A DNA stretch of 21,059 bases, taken from assembly GCA_946999785.1 (NCBI GenBank), contig CAMQEO010000013.1:1-21059 (forward strand), written 5' to 3'. The position numbers were made by a program, and so were the translations under genes. The DNA is from an uncultured Atopobium sp. (GTDB taxonomy: Bacteria > Actinomycetota > Coriobacteriia > Coriobacteriales > Atopobiaceae). The notes under the pieces were generated by a model, which searched no databases, was not told the DNA's origin, and worked only from the letters and a program-made list of their open reading frames with translations. Shown piece by piece: positions 1 through 5,988 of the stretch (the stretch's first letter is position 1; every line of letters starts with the position of its first letter).

Positions 1-84
1 TTACCACAAGAATATGTTCGCTTACCTAAATCTCATAGTTTTTTGCTTGTTGCACGATACAATAAAAGTATTAGTAAACCATGA
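1..84 (+). CDS. C-terminal end of an unidentified upstream gene (partial)
   Basis: Frame 1 is open from the first base and reads 27 codons, ending in TGA at 82-84. The residues run LPQEYVRLPKSHSFLLVARY, followed by NKSISKP. The next gene starts at 98, and its ribosome binding site (AGAAAGGA) begins right after this stop, a layout typical of two genes in one operon. The fragment is too short to assign a family. It could still be chance, because 27 open codons are not rare in AT-rich DNA; the tight spacing to the next gene is the main support. Confidence 0.5.
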   Translation, partial: LPQEYVRLPKSHSFLLVARYNKSISKP

Positions 85-97
85 GAAAGGATAAATC

Positions 98-406
98 ATG
101 GGTAAGAAATCTGATGAGGTACTCAATATCAATTATGACCAGCTGGCCGATTATTTGCATACGCACCATTCGGTTTATATGAAGGTAGATAACGATGTTT
201 ACTATTTGACCGATGCAAATTACGAAGCATGGCGTGCGCAAGATACAAGCCTTAGAAATGCCAAAAATCACTTTGTTGACTGTAGCGAATTAGTTGCAAC
301 CGTAGACGAATTTCTTATGCTTGGCTTTATTAATGGGAAAACTATTAAAGACGTCTTTAGCAGCGCAACATTTTATCCCTCTCTCAAAGGTACTAAAGAT
401 AAATAA
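98..406 (+). CDS. Hypothetical protein, 102 aa
   Basis: I do not recognise this protein. The ATG at 98 follows AGAAAGGA with a 5-7 nt gap, a good ribosome binding site. The product is small, soluble-looking and mixed alpha/beta, with no signal peptide or membrane segment. An aromatic N-terminal half (YMKVDNDVYYLTDANYEAW) is followed by a helical stretch that includes VDEFLMLGFINGKTIKDVF. The end, SLKGTKDK, is basic. It sits 13 nt after the stop of a partial upstream gene and is followed by a hairpin at 482-519, so it is probably the last gene of a + strand operon. The small size and the neighbouring scar region hint at accessory DNA, but nothing in the sequence shows a function. Confidence 0.75.
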   Translation: MGKKSDEVLNINYDQLADYLHTHHSVYMKVDNDVYYLTDANYEAWRAQDTSLRNAKNHFVDCSELVATVDEFLMLGFINGKTIKDVFSSATFYPSLKGTKDK

Positions 407-481
407 TGTGAATGCTCTTTTTGCAGCATGAACATTAAACGTTACCTATGTTGCGCATAACTCGTGAACGTACTTACAAGT

Positions 482-519
482 AAGTCGATTAACTGTTGTT
501 TTTATCAGTTAATCGGCTT
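482..519 (+). terminator. Hairpin, probable terminator of the 98-406 gene
   Basis: A 14-bp stem forms between AAGTCGATTAACTG (482-495) and CAGTTAATCGGCTT (506-519), with one G-T pair and a 10-nt loop. The bases after it (GTTTCGC) give only a short T tract, so termination may be weak. Just upstream, ACTTACAAGTAAGT (472-485) is a second small palindrome that overlaps the stem base. The position, 76 nt after the stop codon, fits a terminator. Confidence 0.5.
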
Positions 520-584
520 GTTTCGCAATTCAGTTAATAAGTGAATGCATATAAAGCATGCTCATTATAACCTGTAGCCCGCTT

Positions 585-629
585 ATGTAAGAGCAAAGCC
601 ATGTAAGAGCAAAGCCATGTAAGAGCAAA
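585..629. repeat. Tandem 16-bp repeat, 2.8 copies
   Basis: The unit ATGTAAGAGCAAAGCC is present at 585-600 and 601-616, exactly repeated, with a third partial copy at 617-629. It ends 3 bp from the stop codon of the surface-protein remnant (633-635). It lies outside any gene I can support and looks like a slippage product in relaxed sequence. Confidence 0.85.
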
Positions 630-632
630 TAT

Positions 633-833
633 CTAAAACATCCTTTTCTTAAGCAAAACGGATGACAAAATACTTGCGCCAGTGATTAACAGGGGTAAAG
701 CATATGAATTTATATCACTTGTCTGTGGAGACTTTTCAAGACTAGAGTCAAAGCCATCTTGATAATCTAGTTGTGAGCCACCTTCATTAGAAGCACCTGC
801 AACACTCGGGTCACCTTTGTCGCCTTGGTCGCC
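633..833 (-). pseudogene. C-terminal remnant of a collagen-like, sortase-anchored surface protein
   Basis: The - strand frame from 833 to the TAG at 635-633 reads 66 residues with no start codon of its own. It begins with collagen-type G-x-x triplets (GDQGDKGDPS). A hydrophilic spacer follows, then SPQTSD (35-40), a hydrophobic segment (about 43-60) and the basic tail KKRMF. This order (spacer, LPxTG-like motif, membrane span, positive tail) is the cell-wall sorting signal of sortase substrates, though the motif deviates from LPxTG (SPQTS). The signal peptide and most of the collagen-like region are missing. Immediately upstream, in the same frame, is the TAA stop of the truncated abi gene, so the two remnants are joined in frame. 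I call it a deletion or recombination scar rather than an expressed gene. Confidence 0.75.
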
Positions 834-1148
834 TTATTTCATTGCAATCAAGTACGCAATTTGTATTCGAAGCATTATTTCTATTTGTTCAATCGTATGT
901 ATTAACTTATTTCTAAACTGACTATCAAAACAATAAAGATCGTATAACTGTTCCATACTTATACCAGGTAAATATAATTCAGTATTATCTTTTTGTTTTA
1001 GTCCTATCCCATATCCCGATAGGCGATAATAATTAACTGTTCTAAGAAGCTCTTGCGCCTTCTCGATATCTTTAATTTCTAGCTTATGATAATTCTTTAG
1101 TCTAATGACTTGTGATTCATACGATAACGCTGGCTTAAGATGAACCAT
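834..1148 (-). pseudogene. Truncated AbiF/AbiD-type (Abi_2 family) abortive-infection protein, N-terminal 104 aa
   Basis: The product matches the N-terminal half of the Abi_2 family: a short charged start, the family hallmark NYYRLSGYGIGLKQ at about residues 39-52, then LYDLYCFDSQFRNKL and a helix with IEQIEIMLRIQIAYLIAMK. Full-length members are roughly 300 residues. Here the frame stops (TAA, 836-834) right after the helix, so the C-terminal part is lost. From family knowledge, that part carries the HEPN-type RNxxxH catalytic motif. An R-x4-H pattern (RNKLIH) does occur inside, but at a position where family members usually have another residue, so I do not take it as catalytic. The start is clear: AGAAAGG sits 5-6 nt before ATG 1148. 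The gene follows a structured RNA (1163-1221), as AbiF genes do. Confidence 0.8.
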
Positions 1149-1162
1149 TGAAGCCTTTCTAT

Positions 1163-1221
1163 AAAAAAAGTCCCCTCACTGGTCCGCAGGCTAAAGCTTT
1201 AAGCGCAGAGGGGCACTGTCA
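1163..1221 (-). ncRNA. Small structured RNA upstream of abi, candidate AbiF RNA antitoxin
   Basis: On the - strand, a ~59-nt transcript is expected from the promoter at 1228-1233 to a run of seven T (A run 1163-1169 on the + strand). The outer arms AGTGCCCCTC (1217-1208) and GAGGGGACT (1177-1169) pair over nine bases with one bulged G, closing the whole RNA directly before the T run. Inside is the near-palindrome CTTAAAGCTTTAG and a GC-rich segment. The abi start codon lies about 15 nt further on. Published work describes AbiF as a toxin that is stably linked to a conserved non-coding RNA antitoxin; position, size and terminator-like fold agree with that. It could instead be a simple attenuator for abi. 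Confidence 0.6.
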
Positions 1222-1226
1222 ATGCT

Positions 1227-1240
1227 TATTCTATCACACT
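1227..1240 (-). promoter_or_regulatory. Extended -10 promoter for the small RNA and abi
   Basis: On the - strand TGATAGAAT combines the extended TGn motif with the -10 hexamer TAGAAT (1233-1228). No good -35 is visible at 17 nt (GTTTAA), which is usual for extended -10 promoters. The predicted start, about 1221, falls at the base of the RNA stem. Confidence 0.55.
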
Positions 1241-1649
1241 TATTGTAATTTTAAACAGAAATTTAAGCCATTTTATACTATTCGTTTACCTACGATTCAA
1301 TGCTTATAAGCTCATAAATTATGAGTCCAAATATTAAATCAGTTTTACAAAACTTTACTCAAACACTCAAATGAGTGCCACACAATACTGTCTACGGCAA
1401 ATCGTTCGGTATTGGACTATCCTTATGGTCTTAATTAACCATATACCGAGTAAAAAATAAAAGTCCAGAAATCAGAGACGTTTCCGTAACCCCAATTACT
1501 GCAGGTATCCTCTTTCTGCTTTGAACTTGTACACATCATGAACGTGGCTTAACAATAACTAAGCATTCATAAGTAAGTCAACTCAAAAGTATAAGCTAAA
1601 CCTAAATGCCATCACTAAACTTTATAATATGAAGCCTTCCATCACACTG
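1234..1649. other. Gene-free region between the abi promoter and the small membrane protein
   Basis: I find no open frame with a ribosome binding site on either strand. It is AT-rich and contains small dyads: the perfect palindrome CTCATAAATTATGAG (1311-1325), CACTCAAATGAGTG (1364-1377), and a nested pair in which CGGTAT (about 1410) faces ATACCG (about 1443-1448) around TATGG/CCATA. None has a T tract that would make it a terminator. It may be decayed DNA. Confidence 0.5.
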
Positions 1650-1766
1650 CTAATTTCTGTCATGATGTTTTTCCCATACTTTAACAATCACCTCACCGAT
1701 AATGACGCCAGCTACACACGGTAATGCCGAGGTTATAAAATTCATAATATTGGTTAAATTATCCAT
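1650..1766 (-). CDS. 38-aa single-span membrane microprotein
   Basis: ATG 1766 follows a strong ribosome binding site (AGGAG at 1777-1773, 6 nt away) and the frame closes with TAG at 1652-1650. The product has a short polar N terminus, one hydrophobic segment at about residues 9-30 (FITSALPCVAGVIIGEVIVK) with a buried Cys17 and Glu25, and a basic/histidine tail EKHHDRN. It starts 54 nt after the stop of the DUF2207 gene on the same strand, so it may be the last gene of the Tad operon. The shape also resembles type I toxin peptides and small holin-like or regulatory membrane proteins. No family is recognised and the role is unknown. Confidence 0.6.
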   Translation of the reverse strand: MDNLTNIMNFITSALPCVAGVIIGEVIVKVWEKHHDRN

Positions 1767-1820
1767 TGTTTTCTCCTCACCAGTGATGAACAATCAAGCT
1801 TCACGTTACAGATACCCTGG

Positions 1821-4064
1821 CTAAAAGGCACCGCCTCCGCCTCCTCCGCCAAAGCCGCCTCCTCCGCCGAAGCCCGAAAATCCACCTGATTCACCAAATA
1901 AGCTGCTTGCTTCACCAAAAGGATTATCGGCATTAGTAAGAGAAGAGGAAAAACTTGTAACGTTATCAATTCCTCTTGAAAAATCATCAAGAGGTGTATA
2001 GGCAGACATACGCGGTGAAAAGAGCGATGCGTACCACCAGTACATAACAAAGTCGTCACCGATGTCGCCTATTTCCATGTCGGGGTTACTTGCATGGATG
2101 TTCTTTAATAAATTGCTTGAAACACCCAATACAACCGCTAAAACAAGCAATCTGTTCCAAAGGATCAAGTCGGTTGGAATAGTTTCTTTAAGACGCGTAA
2201 AATCAAGCGCCCAACGACGAAAAGCATGCAACTTTGCGCGAATTTCGATACCTTCTTGTGAAAGAGTCTTATAGCTTTTAAGCGTGTATACATATCCACA
2301 AAAAACAAGGCAGACTGCTATGAGCTCACCCAATAAAATGGCATCAAAAACCATATAGCTGCTTAACCAGCCAATACAACCAAGACCAACCAGTAATACT
2401 GCCATCACTATAAATATCCAGCAGCACACACGTGCACGTGAAACGGCAGAAGATCGCTGAGCAAAGAAGAATGCACGATACATAGCGGCACTCTCAACGC
2501 TTTGACGCCAACTCTGATATGCATGCGCACAGGACGATACGGTGACCTGCGAAGAGTTAAGTGCATGCATATCGGCAAAACTCACATGCGCGCCAACATA
2601 CGAAACAGGTTCATCAGTGTTACAATCCTTGGATACTTTGACAAAACTCGTTAAGAAATCATAGGCCTTTTTATCTATATCAAGCACATGTAAGGCAGAG
2701 CGATTGCGCTTTTCATCATGTGTTTGTCCAAGCGTAGCTATATCCGCTAATGCCAAACATTGAGCATAGTGGGCATCTTGGTTTTTGAAAAGCGTATCTA
2801 AATAATCTTTATCTTTTTGAATTATAAGCTCATAATATTGCTTATCTTTTTTATGAGCCTCCCTTTGACTAGGCGAAGACGCAGCATTACAAGGTTGTAA
2901 CTTGCAGACACCTAAATCACATAAGCGCATAAGAGAAGCCATCAGAGCCGACGGACGAATGTCCTTATCGTAATATAGATATCCAAGCACAGCTGGATGA
3001 TCGTGAGATGGCACATCCCTAAAATAGGGATCGCTAAACTGAGGACGATAGCAGCGCTTTTTAGATATCCACAGCACAATGCTTACAACGCATGCAAGAA
3101 CAATAAATGCAGCCAATACAACTTGAAGCACGCGAGGTGCAAGCAGTCTTATCTCACGCTCTCGATTTGTTTGTTGTGCCCATGCACGCTCTTTTGTGAG
3201 TATGCTTTCTTTTTTATCAACTTCTATTTGATCAGCTGCAGAAAGCCATGAATTTGGAAACAAGATGCGGACTTCTGCAAAAGCATGTGAGGGTACCTTG
3301 GGCACCATGCAAGTAATACCGTGAGAATGAAACGCAAGCGATCCGTCAACAGGTCCATGTGCCCACGCTTGAACATTTTTGCCTTCATAAACTTCATCAC
3401 CTGAAGGACAGGGCAAGTCAATGGTGCATGTCACATTATTTGAACCTTTTTTCCATCCGTCCGATACAAACTTCCAATAGAGCACCGAGGTATCTCGATA
3501 ACGCATTGCAACACGGGGCAGCTTATACGATATTTCAAAGGTCGCGCGATCATTGCTATGTGCAGAATATACTTTTACATGCTTATATGTTGATTCATTC
3601 TCTACTTCATACGATACAGGTGAGGTGCTTTGTGCATCTGGAGTTGCAAGCTCAGAAACACTAATATCTTGAGGTTCAATAAAGCGGTCTTCATAATTTC
3701 CAAAGGGAAGATCCCAATACACGCCTTTAAACGAACCTTTGAACTCAAAAGTGCGACGTTCGCGCACTTGTAATGTACCATCAGTAGTTAGCAAAGCATA
3801 AATATTAACATCAGTTATGCTATAATTTTTAGCTGCTAAAGCGTACGAAGGCATAAATGAGCAGCTCAAAAGATACATACCACACACAAGCGCACTAACA
3901 ACTTTACAAAAATGTATTCGTGAGCAATTCCGCCTATTAAACGCAGTCACTCTAGACGCAAACACACGTGCTAACATATGCATAAGTGTTGTATAAACAG
4001 TATGAATCAAGAAGAAGCATACGTTATTCAGTTGGCAACTCAAGCAGTACTTTAAAGTTTTCAT
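1821..4064 (-). CDS. DUF2207 family predicted membrane protein
   Basis: This matches the DUF2207 (YciQ-like) family. A signal-like hydrophobic stretch at about residues 54-77 ends in YALA. A large extracytoplasmic domain begins YSITDVNIYALLTTDGTLQV and carries the family motif GVYWDLPFG. A membrane segment lies at about 313-335, then a cytoplasmic part, a pair of spans at about 545-595, a further span near 640, and a glycine-rich tail (FGGGGGFGGGGGGGAF) typical of the family. The function is not established. The start is uncertain: ATG 4064 lacks a good ribosome binding site, and the ~50 residues before the signal segment are unusually long, so a later start is possible. It lies 160 bp after the FHA gene and may have its own promoter near 4111-4118. 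All genes from the SAF protein to here point the same way, suggesting a link to the pilus. Confidence 0.8.
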   Translation of the reverse strand: MKTLKYCLSCQLNNVCFFLIHTVYTTLMHMLARVFASRVTAFNRRNCSRIHFCKVVSALVCGMYLLSCSFMPSYALAAKNYSITDVNIYALLTTDGTLQVRERRTFEFKGSFKGVYWDLPFGNYEDRFIEPQDISVSELATPDAQSTSPVSYEVENESTYKHVKVYSAHSNDRATFEISYKLPRVAMRYRDTSVLYWKFVSDGWKKGSNNVTCTIDLPCPSGDEVYEGKNVQAWAHGPVDGSLAFHSHGITCMVPKVPSHAFAEVRILFPNSWLSAADQIEVDKKESILTKERAWAQQTNREREIRLLAPRVLQVVLAAFIVLACVVSIVLWISKKRCYRPQFSDPYFRDVPSHDHPAVLGYLYYDKDIRPSALMASLMRLCDLGVCKLQPCNAASSPSQREAHKKDKQYYELIIQKDKDYLDTLFKNQDAHYAQCLALADIATLGQTHDEKRNRSALHVLDIDKKAYDFLTSFVKVSKDCNTDEPVSYVGAHVSFADMHALNSSQVTVSSCAHAYQSWRQSVESAAMYRAFFFAQRSSAVSRARVCCWIFIVMAVLLVGLGCIGWLSSYMVFDAILLGELIAVCLVFCGYVYTLKSYKTLSQEGIEIRAKLHAFRRWALDFTRLKETIPTDLILWNRLLVLAVVLGVSSNLLKNIHASNPDMEIGDIGDDFVMYWWYASLFSPRMSAYTPLDDFSRGIDNVTSFSSSLTNADNPFGEASSLFGESGGFSGFGGGGGFGGGGGGGAF

Positions 4065-4110
4065 CTATATCCATTCTCATAGCTTAAGAATAGGTAAACA
4101 TATATAGACA

Positions 4111-4118
4111 AGTATATC
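4111..4118 (-). promoter_or_regulatory. Possible extended -10 promoter for the DUF2207 gene
   Basis: In the 160-bp gap after the FHA gene, TGATATACT on the - strand gives an extended -10 (TATACT at 4116-4111) without a clear -35. The start would be about 40 nt before ATG 4064. Upstream, 4168-4195 can fold a 9-bp stem (GAGCAGCAG with CTGTTGCTC) without a T tract, perhaps a weak processing or pausing site. Both calls are tentative. Confidence 0.3.
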
Positions 4119-4224
4119 AAAGAACTATTACGAATAGCTATAATCACGAGGTAGCACTGAAGCTGCAGAGCAACAGGCAGATGCCGCTGCTGCTCAAGAT
4201 GTATAATCCGCTCATAGCAATATG

Positions 4225-5031
4225 TTACGAAACTCGCGTAAATGTAATTCCGCATACGTCAATCGTATCACCCACCATCACTGATACAGGATCCATAATC
4301 GCGCGACCATGGATTTTTGCTTCATTGGTTGCACCACAATCCTCGACTAATACCTCATCTTTGTTAATGAAGATTCTGATATGATTACGCGAAACAGAAT
4401 GAGCGTGCAAGACAACATCATTAGAAGGCAATCTTCCCACCCGTAACTGATTGCTAAAGCGGATTTTTGTGTCAAGAATTTCAGAGTGAATCAAAAATTC
4501 AGAACTGGTAAGCACGTTAGTATGCAGATTTGGCTTCGGCTGCGCACTTGAGCAAGCTTGAGAATTTTTAGAGTCAGCCAAATGAGTTGAACATGCTGCG
4601 TCAGTTAGGCTACTTGTATCGCTAATATCGGTTAGGCTACTTGTATCTCTAAAACCACCTAGACCACCTGCAGCTTTAAAATCAGTTAGTTCACTCAAAT
4701 CCTGGCAAGAAACATCGCCGCCAGACATAATGTGTTCCATACCGATGTTTCCCTGTTCTCGATAAGGCGAAGCACGAGAAAAATCATATAAGCAACCATA
4801 GCATGTGTTCATATCTTCAAAAAGTTCTTCATCACATACAGGACAGCGTTTCGTTGTGTATATGTGGTGCGCTGAAATTTTACTATCAGACGAAGCATGT
4901 GAAATACTTTCAGCTGTCTTCATATAAGATTCCATAGGTATATGAAGCGCATTGGTAATATCAGATTCAGAATCTAGATCTTTCGCGCTGTTCATCATCT
5001 TAAATTGATTTCTCTTGCTCTTAAACTGCAT
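4225..5031 (-). CDS. Zinc-ribbon and FHA domain protein of the Tad locus
   Basis: The 268-residue product has a short zinc-ribbon motif with two CxxC pairs (CPVC 63-66, CYGC 77-80), a low-complexity middle in which DTSSLTD occurs twice (129-135, 138-144), and a C-terminal forkhead-associated domain (about 190-268). The FHA phosphothreonine-binding signature is intact: RVGR (197-200), SRNH (214-217) and a TN pair (235-236). FHA domains bind phosphothreonine peptides, so the protein probably reads Ser/Thr kinase signals; no kinase is in the window. ATG 5031 is preferred over the in-frame TTG at 5037 because AAAAGGAG ends 6 nt upstream of the ATG. It follows the DUF192 gene by about 22 nt and is cytoplasmic. 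Its place at the end of the pilus operon suggests regulation of pilus assembly. Confidence 0.85.
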   Translation of the reverse strand: MQFKSKRNQFKMMNSAKDLDSESDITNALHIPMESYMKTAESISHASSDSKISAHHIYTTKRCPVCDEELFEDMNTCYGCLYDFSRASPYREQGNIGMEHIMSGGDVSCQDLSELTDFKAAGGLGGFRDTSSLTDISDTSSLTDAACSTHLADSKNSQACSSAQPKPNLHTNVLTSSEFLIHSEILDTKIRFSNQLRVGRLPSNDVVLHAHSVSRNHIRIFINKDEVLVEDCGATNEAKIHGRAIMDPVSVMVGDTIDVCGITFTRVS

Positions 5032-5053
5032 AAACAACTCCTTTTACACACAA

Positions 5054-5395
5054 CTAGCAGATACACCCTTCAAAAATAATTTGATCACCTTCTTTAAGCC
5101 ATGCTGTCGTTGAATAAGGACGCTCAATAGTCCATTGAGCCTTCCTCGCTGCCCTAACATGCCAAGGCCTTAGTTTGCGATAGCTTCTTATCACTACCCC
5201 ACGGTTATCAATAAAAGCAACGTCAAGTGGATAGGTCATCCAACACGTATGAATCGAAGAACATCGAGCAAGCACAACACCTCTATGCTGTGCGGTTGTT
5301 CCTATCAGTCCTCGTAACTTTTCGTATATTGATTCAAGAAGTTCAAACTCCCCTACAATAGTTTGTGAAGAGTTTTTTATAAATTTTATAATCAT
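5054..5395 (-). CDS. DUF192 family protein
   Basis: The 113-residue product shows the DUF192 pattern: LRGLIGT (about 28-34), a central segment with WMTYPLDVAFID, then GVVIRSYRKLRPW, and a C-terminal VEL/LKEGDQI-type strand (WLKEGDQIIFEG). Many DUF192 proteins have a signal peptide; this one has none, which points to the cytoplasm. The start ATG 5395 lies 2 nt after the stop of the preceding pseudopilin gene and has a weak ribosome binding site (GGTG), so it is probably translated by coupling. The biochemical role of the family is not settled. DUF192 genes beside pilus or secretion loci are known in actinobacteria, which I take as context only. Confidence 0.85.
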   Translation of the reverse strand: MIIKFIKNSSQTIVGEFELLESIYEKLRGLIGTTAQHRGVVLARCSSIHTCWMTYPLDVAFIDNRGVVIRSYRKLRPWHVRAARKAQWTIERPYSTTAWLKEGDQIIFEGCIC

Positions 5396-5397
5396 AA

Positions 5398-5961
5398 CTA
5401 CACCAATACTGCCGCTCTAAATCTATCAACTACAAGTGACTTTTTATGCTCAACATAGGTTTGTGGACTAAACACAACACCAGCACACATAAACGATGAT
5501 GGCCAAGGTTTATATTTCATAGTGCAGGTATATCTGGTAAGAAGAGGCGAAACCGCATAAGACAAAGGACGCGATGGATCACCGTGCAAAGCATCGTTTT
5601 GTACTTCAATATCACAAAGATCTGTATCCATTGCTGCGCGTAGCTGATTTTGAATTTCTTCGCATGCATGCTCCACGCTTTGTACGCCCGCAGGTGCAAC
5701 ACCTTGAACAAGTATTGCTTCTTGAGCACAACGATCAAAACGACTACATAAGTTGCAATACATGCCAACATTATATGAAATCAAGATAACTACCAGAATA
5801 ATCGGCATGAGCACTACCAGCTCAACACACATCTGTCCTGCATTATCTTGTAATGCTACAATATGGGAGTCAAATCGGCATACATTTTGATTGTTACTAC
5901 AAAGATCATGCATACGCACAGCAATGGCACTACAGATATGACACAAAGTATTACCAAACAT
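5398..5961 (-). CDS. TadE/TadF-like pseudopilin
   Basis: The 187-residue protein has a prepilin-type processing site: G42, then QMCVE, with Glu at position +5 of the mature protein, followed by a hydrophobic helix (LVVLMPIILVVILISYNVGM). A C-terminal extracellular domain contains several cysteines. This layout is that of TadE/TadF minor pseudopilins, which are processed by TadV and needed for Flp pilus assembly. The 42-residue leader is long and cysteine-containing. ATG 5961 follows AAAGG with a 9-nt gap. It lies 27 nt after the TadG-like gene and touches the DUF192 gene. Sequence alone does not separate TadE from TadF here. Confidence 0.8.
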   Translation of the reverse strand: MFGNTLCHICSAIAVRMHDLCSNNQNVCRFDSHIVALQDNAGQMCVELVVLMPIILVVILISYNVGMYCNLCSRFDRCAQEAILVQGVAPAGVQSVEHACEEIQNQLRAAMDTDLCDIEVQNDALHGDPSRPLSYAVSPLLTRYTCTMKYKPWPSSFMCAGVVFSPQTYVEHKKSLVVDRFRAAVLV

Positions 5962-5988
5962 AACTTACAACCTTTGCAATCTATTACA

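Noticed and set aside
585..629. Short tandem repeat as a CRISPR array
   Set aside because: The 16-bp units are directly adjacent with no unique spacers, and no cas gene is near.
1048..1080. R-x4-H pattern (RNKLIH) in the truncated abi gene as an HEPN active site
   Set aside because: In the Abi_2 family the catalytic RNxxxH lies in the missing C-terminal half. This site aligns with a helix that usually has other residues at the His position, so it looks coincidental.
1311..1460. Palindromes in the gene-free region as terminators or a riboswitch
   Set aside because: Stems are short, AT-rich and lack T tracts, and no conserved riboswitch core was recognised.
4061..4255. 64-codon frame between the FHA and DUF2207 genes
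   Set aside because: It overlaps the FHA gene end, has no ribosome binding site and no recognisable domain.
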